Of a DNA stretch of 64,000 nt, positions 23,222 to 34,549 are shown piece by piece. Location: positions 1,612,001-1,676,000 of the forward strand of contig JAWRVZ010000014.1 in assembly GCA_037043235.1 (NCBI GenBank), written 5' to 3'. Positions within the stretch are counted from its first letter, which is position 1. Each line of letters starts with the position of its first letter. Under the pieces are notes generated by a model. The model was not told where the DNA came from, did no database searches, and was given only the letters and a program-made list of their open reading frames with translations. Source of the DNA: Rhodeus uyekii (lineage: Eukaryota > Chordata > Actinopteri > Cypriniformes > Acheilognathidae). The position numbers and the translations under genes were made by a program.

Positions 23222-23690
23222 GTCAGCCTGATCCAGGAGAATTCGCTTGACTCCGTATAGCTTTGGAAAACCTGATGGGACCGACATGGTATGGTATTCT
23301 TCAAATACCAGATCCGAGTGAATCACCTTAAGCTTGATGAGGCTACAATGATAGTGGATGCTTATTTGAACTCTCCAAACCCATTTACTAACGAAATGGC
23401 TGCACTCCATGGGAAATTTGGCCAACTACATCAGTTAGCCTTAAGGAAGGTCTTACATTATTGGCTTAAGGAACCTTGATATCTCTGCCTTCTAGAGGTT
23501 CTCTCTCCAGGTGCAGTCACTAGTTGGCTTATTAAGAACCCTGGGACATGACAGTGAGCTGGAAGTTGTGGGTCTCATGTTGAGTGCCTTCTTTGTAAGC
23601 TTCCTACTGAGCAGCGTGCTGAGTTTTGTCATCATATGTTCCACCAATCTGGCACCACCTCTCTCTGGTTGACCTTTCGATTTGGCTTCG
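23222..23690 (+). pseudogene. LTR-element Gag, right part
   Basis: It resumes the Gag frame after the L2: PDPGEFA, stop, LRIALENLM, then FFKYQIRVNHLKLDEATMI, VDAYLNSPNPFTNEMAALHG, KFGQLHQLALRK, FSLQVQSLVGLLRTLGHDSE and CGSHVECLLCKLPTEQRAEF with HHMFHQSG. It is a helical Gag capsid-like domain of a fish LTR retrotransposon. It is broken by a stop near 23247 and by shifts near 23280 and 23480. The gene is therefore old, and the L2 insertion came after or during its decay. Confidence 0.65.
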
Positions 23691-23869
23691 GGACAAAACC
23701 TTGTGCCACAACTACGATCTGAGCTGATGTTTAAAGTCTCACACACGAGGCAGAATCTGGGAAGAGAACTGTGATAATCTTGCATGGTGTTGGAGAATAC
23801 TAGGGTGAGACTCCTGTTCACTGGAAAGGTCCTGTTTCAGAAACCAACCCTGTCAAAGGGAAATGCTAT

Positions 23870-24375
23870 CATCCTATCAAGCTCTGCTTGTACCACATGC
23901 TCTCGTGTCTTTGTGCCGTGTTGTAAGCACTCGTTCCTGTTTACTTTGGCCGTGTGCTTTCATGTTGTGTTTTGGTGTCGCGCGCAGTTTGGTTGTCGCC
24001 AGCTGCGTGCCAACTTTGTTTAATGTGAACACGCGGCAATGCGCGTCCGCATTGGTTGCGTGTTCATGTCTTGTCATTGTAATCCTTCCCACCTTGTTCC
24101 CCTGGTTATCTTTCATTTGGCCCAGCTGTTTCCTTATCATTACCTTCATCATGTGCTCCCTATTTATTTCCCCTGTGTTTGCTGTCTTGTGCTGTTTCGT
24201 CGTTTCACTGGTGTCACTGTCTAATGTCCAGTTAAGTTTCTAGTCGAGTCTCTAGTCAAGTTATGTTTCTCCCCCCTCGGGGTTGTTTTTGTTCAGCTTT
24301 TATTTGCCTTTTGTTATAATAAATCCCCATTCTCTTTGCTCAATTGAGTCCTCGCCTCATCCCCTTCACTCAACC
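23870..24375 (+). mobile_element. LTR fragment of the TGTCA…TGACA type
   Basis: The layout matches the LTR at 32110-32541: ACCTTGTTCCCCTGG, a TATTTA box near 24170, GTGTTTGCTGTCTTGTG, then CCCCCCTCGGGGTTG, TAATAAATCCCC and GAGTCCTCGCCTCATCCCC. Both outer ends are lost (no TGTCAGGG start, no TGACA end). It lies right after the Gag remnant, but whether it is that element's 3' LTR cannot be shown. Confidence 0.5.
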
Positions 24376-24379
24376 TGAA

Positions 24380-25575
24380 ATTAAGACCTGCATGTTGTGG
24401 GGTGGGGCCTCCATGGATTGGATTTGTTGGTCCATACTTAATTGGATTGAGATATGGGGAATTTGGAGGTAAAGGTAACACCTTTGTCATGTTCCTCAAA
24501 CCATTTCTCAACCATTTTTGTTGTGTAGCACAGTGCATTATGCAAAACTGAAAGGGGCCACCGCCATCAGGTATACGTATTAAAGTAACAAACATGAATG
24601 TAAGGACCCAACGTTTTCCATCAGAACTTTGCCAGAGCATAACACTGCTTCTATCAGCCTGCCTTCCTCCCACAGTGCATCCTGCTGCCATCTTTTCCGC
24701 ATTTACCTGACCTTATTACTGTATTGTTTTATACATTGTATTCACTGATTATTGTATACTTCTACACTACTTATGTACTTCAACTCTTTTATTTTTATAT
24801 TTCCAACATTTATGTTCCACTGGGACAATGTGTTTCAGTTTTTTTAATGGTATGGATATAATTGTATTTTGTTCAATTTTGATTCTTCTTTTGATATAAT
24901 GGTATTTTGTTCAATTTTCATTGTTCAATTATGGTTCTGATGTTGGTATATGTATATTCTATTGAAGTTCAGATATGAAATGTAAAATATTAAACCTGAA
25001 AAAGCTGCTCATGTGAACTAGCAACTTGTGTTATTGAATAAAATAATAAAACTGAATTATTTACAGAACAGTATGCTGTTCTACTTTTGTTTGTTTTTTA
25101 CGGTAATTTTACTGTGGTATGAAATGCAGCAACTACTGAATAATTTTTGCCAGTAGGTTACTGATAATTTGGCAATAAACATTTTTCAGAGCAGCATTAA
25201 GGTTTTCAGCAATTTGAGCTGCAGAAGCTCTTCTCTGTGATTGGACCATATAGGCTTGTCTTTGTTTCCAACATGCTTCAGTGAGCCTTGGGCACATGAC
25301 CCTGACGCTGGTTCACCGGTTGTCCTTCCTTGCAGCACTTTTGGTAGGTCCTAATCACTGCATACCAGGAACACCCCACAAGATAAGCCATTTTGGAGAT
25401 GCTCTGATCCATTCATCACTATTTGATAATTTAAAGTCAAAGACACTTGAAATACTTACACAGTACATGAAATTCAAGAACTGTACAATTGCTGCTTAAT
25501 ATGTCCCAAACCTTGACGCCATTATAACAATAAAATCAGTGTTATTCACTTCACCTGTTAGTTGTCTTAATTTTG
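24380..25575 (-). mobile_element. Decayed Tc1-like transposon
   Basis: Read on the minus strand, the right end (25575 to 25490) keeps the 5' inverted-repeat segment CAGGTGAAGTGAATAACACT of a common fish Tc1-like element. 25430-25190 matches its helix-turn-helix part (LVGCS-like, GGTGAACCAGCGTCAGGG). 24690-24390 matches the end of the DDE domain (WLRNGL, VLPLPPNSPYLNPI, where the active form has PNSPDLNPIE). The catalytic Asp of that box is changed to Tyr. An AT-rich block (about 24700-25150) separates the two halves. Confidence 0.7.
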
Positions 25576-25659
25576 GAACGGATACAGGTTTGGGTTTGTA
25601 ATAAAAAAAAAGAAAGAAAGTACATATTAGTTCTCCTTTTAGAGAGGCAAACCTGTATG

Positions 25660-25895
<236 letters not shown>

Positions 25896-26187
25896 ATACA
25901 GGAAGACAAGGAAAGAGATTGTTGTATTTTACTTATTTTTAAATAAATGTTTAAACACACACAGAGACACACATACACACATGCTATCAAGGCTAATGAT
26001 ATGTTGGCTACATTTAATAACAGGTTAAATTAAACTATACAATAATGGGGGGGGGGCTTATATAGTTGGATTTTTCTCAGAATGTCACCAATGTCATGTA
26101 CCCTTTTAAAAACATGGCTGTCTCATTTAATGTTGGTTTGGTTAGGGCAGTTGTGGAGTGTTGTCAGACAGTCTCACACTACAGTGT

Positions 26188-29034
26188 CTATGTAAGCCAG
26201 GTTGGATGTTGAACTCCCTGCCATTTCCGTCTGCATTCTCTCTCTTTGAAGGAAGTATCAGTTTGACAGCACTTGATCTGAAAAGGAAATAAAAATGGAA
26301 AATTATAAAAAATGTAATTATTGACTAGCTGCTATATCATCAACAGCTATTATTAGTTAACATTTCAAAGAACTGTAGCCAAGGTTTAAATCAGTTCATA
26401 AATAATTAAATACTTGTTGGCAACTTATACTGTAAAAAAAAAAAATCTTTATCAATAATCATTATAATAACTTTGCATCATAATTAATCATATAAAATAA
26501 TAATATTATATTATATAAGATAATTATGCTGATTTTTTTTTTCATGGGACATATCAACCAAATTGATAACTACTCTAATACTGTAATAGACTGATTTCAT
26601 ATACTGTGCTGAATGTATATTTGTGTACATGTAAATATAAGTATTTACCCGCAAAATTAAAACGATGCTAGTCATTACCAGCCCATATAAGATCATGGTT
26701 CCAAGCACGACCCACAAAACCAGGTGACTGCCATGTTGACAATGCATTATATTGGGTCTTTCTGTTGACAAACACAAAAGGAGCAACACAAAATGTGACT
26801 AACCTGTACATGAAGTCTTTGTATTACAAACACATTTTCAGTCATATTAGCAATTGTATAATGCTTATCTGTTGCACATTAACAACCAGCAAACCTACCT
26901 TCAACAAACACAATAGTTTGCGGTGTGTATGGCACTGTCTTAAATGGAGGAGGATAGTTAATCTCGGCCTCACAGGTGTATAGGTCTGTGAAATTCAGAG
27001 TCACAGCGAGCAGGATGAAACTGGTACTGTTATCCATGAAATTAACACTGAGACTGGCAGGGAAATCTGGGCTGTTGTTATTTAGGTTGTTGGATGTATC
27101 ATTTATCTTGATAGTAATGGAGGTGACCTGGTCTGAGCCTTTAAATAATTTGAAGACCATTTCTGTGGCACTGACTACAGGGCAGGGCACCGTAACATTG
27201 CTGTTCATAATCACATGCTTAACCGGTGGGAGATTGCCTGCAGTGTAGAGAAGAAAAAAGTCACATAACATTTCACAACTGCTTCATGTATTGTAGTCAG
27301 TCTTTCATTTTTCAACACCTGAAATCTCTAATTGGTTGGTACAATGTCAATTCATTATACTTATATTACATTATTTATTCAATATGTGAAGAAGATTATG
27401 AAAACTACAAATCACCACAGTTACCTATTTTGCAGCAGAAGAGGGCTTCTGTTCCCAAGATCGCTTATAGGCTGTCTCATATCTTCCAATTACATTGCTA
27501 TTCCATTAAGATATACACACTTATTTGAAATTTTCTTTAAACTATAGCTATAAGAACAGTAAATTATAAGTACTTTTGTCGTTTCAGATCCTGGTGGTCT
27601 GAATAACTTTATGTATGATGAATATGCACAAGCAATAATATATGCCAGAATAACAAAATAACAAGTTTCTTAATTTCATAAATCTTTCATCACAATTTTT
27701 TGCCTGTAAGAGTGGAGAAATGTTGTCATAGAGATATGGTTTCTGTGTGATCAAATTGCTTTGAAAATTGCTTTGCATTGGAAACCAAAAAGGAAAGACT
27801 GAATCATCCTCATGCAAAATGATTAACTCTCTCTCAGTACTGCATTTTCTTCTGTCAGAATGTCAGTGGAAATGCCAAACATGTCAGCTTGTTGCAAAAT
27901 GTATAGAATTTTGCCGTAAGATCCCAATATATATATTAAGTGTCTTATGCACTAACATTTAAATTAATCATCTGATACATGATGAAAAAAATAAAATGAA
28001 AGACTTGAAATTAAATGCACACATATATAACTAACATTATTTATTGTTAAACTGTGTATATTCATCATCCACACAAAAGGACATTGTAGATATATAGAAA
28101 AATTGCAGAGGAAGATGATATGGAGGAGCAATAAGTGAAGCTTTAAAAGATTTCAATCAAGAGTTAAAGATGTCTTGGATTCATTTTCTGCTAATAAAAT
28201 TTTTATTTTGTAAATATTTTGCATTTCATTTATGGCTTATTATGAGTTTTTTTTAATTATTATTATTGTCTTAAATATGATTATTTACTTATATGTGACT
28301 ACCATAAGGGCATTCTTGTCCCCTCACAAATATTTGTCTGGATGTAAACAAAAGGTTTAATGTTATTTTGTAACTGTGACTTTACATTCCATAATTTCTT
28401 CTTAAAAAATGCACCTTTTGACTTTTTCCCTTAAGCAAAGACTAACCCAATCCTTTAGTTTTTAGCATTTTATTTTGTCATAATTCGAAGCTCATATTTG
28501 GCAAATGTGATTTTTCTGATAAAAAACGGATGAACTGGAAGTATCTTGATTCTAAATTGAATTCAAATTCTGTCTGTTTCACTTTTACATTTCGGGTGCC
28601 TTTTTTTTTGCGGTTTTATTTCAGGCCTTTCAACCCGTTAGAAACCCAAGGGCACTGGTCTCATTATTATAGGCCACAATAATCCCATTAAAAAAATAAT
28701 AATTCTAATAACTTAACATTACTTCATGTGGTAACAACTAATCTGACAGTAACTAATCTTACAGTTTCAAGTAAAATTATTTAATTGGACTAAATCAGCC
28801 TTAAAACATTGGGCTACAAAGGTACATTTCTATTGCCATTTTAAATACAAGTCTTAAGATACATAAGAAAATGATGGAATATAAATTCTATAGCTGTCTA
28901 TGTTACCCACTGCATTGCATTTTTAAAGTTATCACAAGATTCAAGATCTTACCTTTGCACATGCTCTGTGTTTCAGATAAGGTGAAAAAGAGACAGAAAC
29001 TTAAGAGGGTCACAGATGTCCTGAAAATCTCCAT
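26188..29034 (-). CDS. CD28/CTLA-4 family T-cell costimulatory receptor, four exons
   Basis: Exons: 29034-28953 (signal peptide, MEIFRTSVTLLSFCLFFTLS), 27237-26899 (Ig V domain), 26761-26649 (stalk and membrane helix) and 26277-26188 (tail). Splice sites are AAAG|GTAAG, CAG|GC, GAAG|GTAGG, AACAG|AA, GCGG|GTAAAT and TTTTCAG|ATC; phases 1, 1, 0 agree, giving 207 residues, close to CD28 (220) and CTLA-4 (223). The V domain has the B-strand Cys (TVPCPV), the F-strand Cys (DLYTCEAE) and NYPPPF, the variant of the MYPPPY loop that binds B7 ligands. Several N-glycosylation sequons are present. The stalk Cys (NIMHCQHG) precedes the helix SHLVLWVVLGTMILYGLVM. In the predicted phase the tail is 29 basic residues without Tyr or YxxM. 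An ATTAAA near 26126 may be the poly(A) signal. CD28 and CTLA-4 cannot be told apart here. Confidence 0.85.
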
Positions 29035-31974
29035 GTGTTGTTTTCTAAGCTTTCACACAATGGAGGAGCTGTTAAAAACGGCAGATCTACTGCCTTTCGT
29101 TTTGGCACTATTTTGTAAGTATGGCGCGCTTGTATGGCAAATTCAACCTTCGGTGTAACAGAAGAACAGATCGCAAGCCAAACAGGAAGTTTCCATCTCT
29201 CCTTGCACCCTTTGTGGGTGATGTTATTTGCATGTTGAGGTTTCATATAGTGCGTTTCATAGAGAATCCCGTGGCATCATTACAGTAGCTGGTGTTTCCT
29301 CTCCGAGGGGAGGTAGTAAAGGAGACCCCTGTGGGGTTTTTCGAATGAACTGTCTGTTTGAGTAATTGTTGGGGGTATTTAGGGTTAAACTGGGTTTGTT
29401 CTTGAGAGTAACAGATGCACAAAGTGAAAGAGCGAGAGGGAGGAAGAAAAAGAAAGTTAGCTCCTAAGAGGGCTAAAATGTTAAAATCACAGAAACGTAC
29501 ACACCCTTGATCAGAAAAGGCCTGCGTGCATTTAAAAAAAAGTGCATAAAAAGCATTTTCTGACTGACTCCTATAGCAAAACATTCAAACACATGTGGAG
29601 GAAAATGTCTTTTTGCTGATTTAGTAAGTCTTCATGTTTCCTGTTTTTTATCTAAGACTGGGTGCACGTCAGAGGCAGTGCACTTTCTGATCTCTATGGC
29701 AACCAATTCACAGAACACTGAAACCAACCCACGATGCTGATGATGATCTGTGTTTGTTGAGCCTTAATGGAAGGAAAGATTAATCAAGTTGAGAACAGAT
29801 GCAAACAATGAGGTTTTGTGGTTATCTTTATATTTAGATCTAAACCTAGAACTGGTTTCAGACCCCTACATGCACTAGCACCCCCTTAAATCTACTTCCT
29901 TTGTAAACCACAAAACGTGACAACATATTTACTTAACTTCCCATTCATGATGTGCATAACAGTGCTTCCAAAAACAGAAATCATTGGAACATCCGAATGA
30001 TATTCTATTCATGTGTTATTATATCCAACAAATAGGTGTCTTTGTTTTACAGACCTTAAAAATATTACAAAAGTTTTAAGTTAATTTTGTTCAAGTTCTC
30101 GCCAAAGTTAAGCCCCAGCCCAATAAGCCCAGTGGCCTGAAGAGACACCTGTGGAGATTTTACGAATGGACACAGCACTGAACAAATACAAATCAAAGTC
30201 ATAGTCCAAAACCAGGCAGGGTTTAGAGTTATAAATCCAAACAAACAGAAAACTCCATAAAACAGCTAGACTACACAGGGAAAATCTGCCCGTAACACTA
30301 AACAAGACATCCTCCTGATACGAAGCCCTGGGAGCATTTAAATAGACAGAGTTAATGAAATTATTTAAATAAAAAACATCTATAACTGATTAACTAATGA
30401 GGAGCAGAGAGTTCTGGGAAATTCAGTCCAGAAATAACAGTCCATGGTAACAGTAAGAGACTAGGCTGCCTTCTGTTGGTGACTAATGGTACTCACAGAT
30501 GACAGGTGTAACAAGTGAGATCACAAAATAAATATTATTTGCACGTTATGTGCGCACTTTGTGTAGAAATTTTGTAAATTGTAATTAAATAATTAATCTG
30601 TGATTTATTAATTAACTTTAACCTTTATTTATTTAACTATTTTGATACCAGGAAAAGATTTCCAATGTTTTGTACTGACCAACTTATTTGTATTTTTTAA
30701 AACAAATTTTGATTTTGATGACTGCAACAGGTGACTGAATTTAAGTCAAATTCTCACGCATCATAGATCAGCTAACATGATCATAAAAAAGTTGGGAATA
30801 CTTTGAATAAAAAGAAAAAAACTAAATAAATGCGATACAAATGTCATCCAGGCTTTTGTGGCTGCATTGTGCCACGTGACATGCATGACGCGTCGCCATG
30901 GAAACAAGAGGAAACATTCTAAAATAACGGTCTACTAAAAAAAACTCATGTTGGGGGATCATCCAGAATGTTTTAAACTTACGTGCAAAAGGGCTAGGAA
31001 AGATGCAGTCTAGATGGCAGTATATGTCTCTGTAAAATCCCAATAGATGCCCCCAAACTTTTTGTCTTTTGGAACGAGAACTCAATGTATGTTTTTTCCC
31101 CAAAAAAGGTAGACTCATCTGACCACAGCACACATTTCTATTGTTTTAGATAATCTGAGATGAGTATTGGAATGTGAGTGGAAGCAACTTCCGGTCGCCA
31201 TTTTATGGGGCAAGCTCATTGTGTTGAAGACTTCCTACCAAGCGTAATGCTGAAACAGGTCATAATCAAATTATAAGTAGAAATGGCATCAAAGTCAGGA
31301 AAGTACAAAGATGGATTGGAGAAAATTGACGAGTAACGTCCAATGCCTCCTGGACATTACCTACATAGACATTTTAAATTATTTAGTAAACACGAAACGT
31401 GCTTACACTTTAGATGATTTGAAAAGTTAAAAATCGCTTTAAGCTTACAACCAGTTTGTCAATGGTTGGGTTAAAGACGTCCTTGCAGTGGAAGTGAGCA
31501 ACAACGTGTTGGTTATTGCAAGTTTGTTTCAGTACCTTTGTCCACACCGTTTCGTATAGACTGACTCGTAATGTGTGGTCATCCTTGAATATCATTTAAA
31601 CACACATTTCTTTCTTATGAAGATTTTGCAAAAGTTTAGATGTGCATGTATTTCATTTAAAAATGCTCAAAATAACAGAAAAATTCATTGGAATCTCTCT
31701 GCAATTTTAGGTATGACACTCACTCACTCTATGAATGACACAATTAAAACCCCAAAAAATGGGCATTGTTGAAGCAGCCCATTGTGATTGTAAATAATGT
31801 TTTTTTATTGATTGTAAAATAATAAAAAGAGTGACTAGATATTCAATATATTGTGATGTTGTTGTTTTTTTGTTTTTTTACTAATATAGACGTGGATGCT
31901 TATTATAATTATCAACATAACTTACTTAACTTACATAACTTATCAACACAACATAACTAATATATATATATATA
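29035..31974. other. Upstream of the CD28-like gene; no gene seen
   Basis: 29035-29300 should hold the promoter and 5' UTR of the CD28-like gene, but I see no clear TATA box. 30840-31145 resembles a decayed DNA-transposon DDE region on the minus strand (read as GTGCTGTGGTCAGATGAGTC, the usual coding for LWSDES), without termini. The rest shows nothing recognisable. Confidence 0.4.
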
Positions 31975-32557
31975 TACAGTACAGACCAAAAGTTTGGACA
32001 CACCTTCTCATTCAAAGAGTTTTCTTTATTTTCATGACTATGAAAATTGTAGATTCACACTGAAGGCATCAAAACTATGAATTAACACATGTGCAATTAT
32101 ATACATAACTGTCAGGGTTCTGTCACTTCAGTTTGGGTTTCTAGTGTGCTGGTTGACAGAGCTCTGACACTGCCCCTTTGTGTCTTGTGATTGTAAACCC
32201 CGCCCACCTTGTTACCTCATTTCCCTTGAGTGTTGTCAGCTGTTCTCAGCTCGTCACCTTCCCTCATGTGTCCCTATTTAATCCCGGTGTGTTTGCTGTC
32301 CTGTGTCGCGTCGTTGTCTCTCTATGTTCTGTGCTTGTGTACCTGGTTTTCTGGTCCCCTGTAAATCCGTTTCATCCGGTTGGTTGGTTTGTTGGTTTGT
32401 TTTTGTTCTTAGTGTCTAGTTATTGTGTTAAGTTATGTTTTCCCCCTCGTGGGTTTTTGCTTATTGAGATTTTCTTTATTTGTTAATAAATTACGCCTTT
32501 CCCCTGCACTTGAGTCCTCCCCGTTTATGCGTTCCGTGACAGAACGACGCGACCAAT

Positions 32558-33655
32558 ATGAGGACTCAGCGGGGGAAGGGCTTCCGTCCTCCACCAGCCG
32601 CCGCACAACCCAGCCCCCTATACCAATGGATGCTGCAGTTGAAGGCACTGGGCTCCCTCCACCAACACGGAGCGGATTTGAAGACCTTCGCTCGGGAGTT
32701 CAGCCAGACTGCAGCGGGGCTGGGGTATAATGAGGGTGCCCTCAAGGACCTGTTTGATTATGCGCTGGATGAGCCCCTCGACTTCTGGAGTATGAGAGGT
32801 CTGGAATCTCTGGACTTCTGGGGGTTCGTGGAATTCCTCATCACGCCCCCCAAGGTTCCGACCCCAGCGGAATTCCTGGCTGCCGAACTGGCCAGGATAA
32901 CCGCTGCGCGGCAGGGGGCCGCCGACTCAGAGCCCGCTGCCGACCAGGAGGCCATGAACTCGACACCTCGCCGCCGGAGGAGGAGAAGGAAAGGGGCTCC
33001 CTCCACTTCCAATGACCTGGAGGCCGCCGACCGAGAACTCTGTCTGCCTGACCCGCCGGCCGACCCAGAACTCTGTCTGCCTGACCCGCCGGCGCCCCGT
33101 GCGCGCCTCGCCCTGCCGGCGCCCCCGAGACTGCTCGCCCTGCCGGCGCCGCCGAGACTGCTCGCCCTGCCGGCGCCGCCGAGACTGCTCGCCCTGCCGG
33201 CGCCGCCGAGACTGCTCGCCCTGCCGGCGCCGCCTGACCCCCCGGCTTTGACTGAGCCCACCTGGCTCACCCCTCCGGCGCCGCCTGACCCGGCGGCGCT
33301 GCCTGAGCCCGCCTGGCTCACCCCTCCGGCGCCGCCTGACCCTGCGGCCCTGCCTGAGCCCGCCTGGCTCACCCCTCCGGCGCCGCCTGACCCTGCGGCC
33401 CTGCCTGAGCCCGCCTGGCTCACCCCTCCGGCGCCGCCTTACCCTGCGGCCCTGCCTGAGCCCGCCTGGCTCACCCCTCCGGCGCCGCCTGACCCGCCGG
33501 CTTTGCCTGAGCCCGCTTGGCTTGTTCCCCCGGACCCGCCCTGGCCCTCAGCCAGCACTTTAGAGCTGCCAAAGCCAACCTGGCTCATGCCTCCTGTTCC
33601 GTCTCCCTGGACTGTTTTTTTTTTTTTTTTTTTCTTATTGAGGACCTTTTTCTGA
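32558..33655 (+). CDS. Gag-like protein with proline-rich tandem repeats
   Basis: The 365-residue frame begins 16 bp after the 5' LTR. Residues about 20-115 form a helical Gag-like domain (LYQWMLQLKALGSLHQHG, FAREFSQTAAGLGYN, ALKDLFDYALDEPLDFW, GFVEFL) of the kind found in fish LTR elements, where it would form the particle shell. Residues 140-148 are a basic patch (PRRRRRRRKG), a likely RNA-binding or nuclear signal. From about residue 185 come five LALPAPPRL units and then about five LPEPAWLTPPAPPDPAA units. The frame ends after a run of 19 T, which yields polyphenylalanine, so the natural C-terminus may have been altered by slippage. No CCHC knuckle or protease is present. GC content here is far above the flanks. 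Confidence 0.65.
   Translation: MRTQRGKGFRPPPAAAQPSPLYQWMLQLKALGSLHQHGADLKTFAREFSQTAAGLGYNEGALKDLFDYALDEPLDFWSMRGLESLDFWGFVEFLITPPKVPTPAEFLAAELARITAARQGAADSEPAADQEAMNSTPRRRRRRRKGAPSTSNDLEAADRELCLPDPPADPELCLPDPPAPRARLALPAPPRLLALPAPPRLLALPAPPRLLALPAPPRLLALPAPPDPPALTEPTWLTPPAPPDPAALPEPAWLTPPAPPDPAALPEPAWLTPPAPPDPAALPEPAWLTPPAPPYPAALPEPAWLTPPAPPDPPALPEPAWLVPPDPPWPSASTLELPKPTWLMPPVPSPWTVFFFFFFLLRTFF
33105..33520 (+). repeat. GC-rich coding tandem repeats, periods 27 and 51 bp
   Basis: The first array (about 33105-33238) repeats a 27-bp unit (CTGCTCGCCCTGCCGGCGCC core) about five times. The second (about 33250-33520) repeats a 51-bp unit (CCCGCCTGGCTCACCCCTCC core) about five times. Both keep frame, encoding 9- and 17-residue proline-rich units. 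Confidence 0.9.
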
Positions 33656-33905
33656 GTTAATTTTTCATTATGTTAAGGACTGTTTATTTTGTTTGATCAT
33701 CCCTGGGACTCTGTTATTGACTTTTTCCTTATTGAGATTTTAGTTTGTTGTTGTTGCTCTTTTGGTTGGTCTGTTCTCCCTCCCTCCCCTGGGTTCATGT
33801 CAGTTGGTCCCCTGTCTTTCACTTCTTGTGGTGTTGCTTTGTCTGGTGTTCATGTAGGGACGCCAGGTGGCGTCCCTTTAGAGGGGGAGTAGTGTCAGGG
33901 TTCTG

Positions 33906-34262
33906 CACAGATTTCCACTGATCTAATGTCCATTCTTTGTGTTCTTTAGCCCAAACAAGTCTCTTCTGCTTGTTCCCTGTCCTTAGCAGTGGTTTCCTAG
34001 CAGATAGCAAGAAGGCCTGATTCACACAGTCTCCTCTTAACAATTGTTCTAGAGATGTGTCTGCTGTAGAACTCTGTGTGTTATTGACCTGGTCTCTAAT
34101 CTGAGCTGCTGTTAACCTGCAGTTTCTGAGGCTGGTGACTCGGATAAACTTCTCCGCAGCAGAGGTGACTCTTGGTGTTCCTTTCCTGGGGCGGTCCGTA
34201 TGTGAGCTAGTTTCTTTGTAGCGCTTGATGGTTTTTGTGACTGCACTTGGGGACACTATCAA
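33906..34262 (-). pseudogene. Tc1 transposase, N-terminal part
   Basis: The minus-strand frame reads VSPSAVTKTIKRYKETSSHT, DRPRKGTPRVTSAAEKFIRV and TSLRNCRLTAAQIRDQVN, the paired-like DNA-binding domain of Tc1 transposases, and ends KRLVWAKEHKEWTLDQWKSV at the edge of the DDE domain. Beyond this the LTR element begins, so the catalytic part is gone. A frameshift near 34262 separates the first residues (up to about 34310), and small indels lie in the linker near 34050. Confidence 0.85.
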
Positions 34263-34549
34263 AGTTTTCCAATTTTTCGGACTGACTGACCTTAATTTCT
34301 TAAAGTAATGATGGCCACTTGTTTTTCTTTACTTAGCTGCTTTTTTCTTGCCATAAAACAAATTCTAACCGTCTATTCTGTAGGACTATCAGCTGTCTTC
34401 TGCACAACACAACTGATGGTCCCAACGCCATTTATAAGGCAAGAAATCACACTCATTAAACCTGACAGGGCACAGCTATAAAGTGAAGACCATTTCAGGT
34501 GATTACCTCTTCAGGAGAATGCCAAGAGTGTGCAAAGCAGTAATCAAGG

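Larger units (their letters stand above)
32110..33905 (+). mobile_element. Gag-only LTR element with nearly absent 3' LTR
   Basis: The 5' LTR (32110-32541, 432 bp) begins TGTCAGGGTTCTG and ends CGTGACA, with a TATTTAA box near 32275 and AATAAA-like TTAATAAATTACG near 32484. The internal part is one open frame (32558-33655). A purine tract AGAGGGGGAGTAG (33880-33892) precedes 13 bases of a 3' LTR (33893-33905), after which Tc1 transposase sequence resumes. No protease, RT or integrase exists, so the element depended on another's machinery. Related LTR pieces lie at 2721 and 23870. Confidence 0.75.

Noticed and set aside
32758..33423. 221-residue minus-strand frame rich in Gly-Ala-Ser
   Set aside because: It is the shadow of the GC-rich proline repeats in the plus-strand Gag-like frame.
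33105..33520. Regular repeats that could be taken for a CRISPR array
   Set aside because: Units are contiguous with no spacers, keep the reading frame, and lie in a vertebrate genome.
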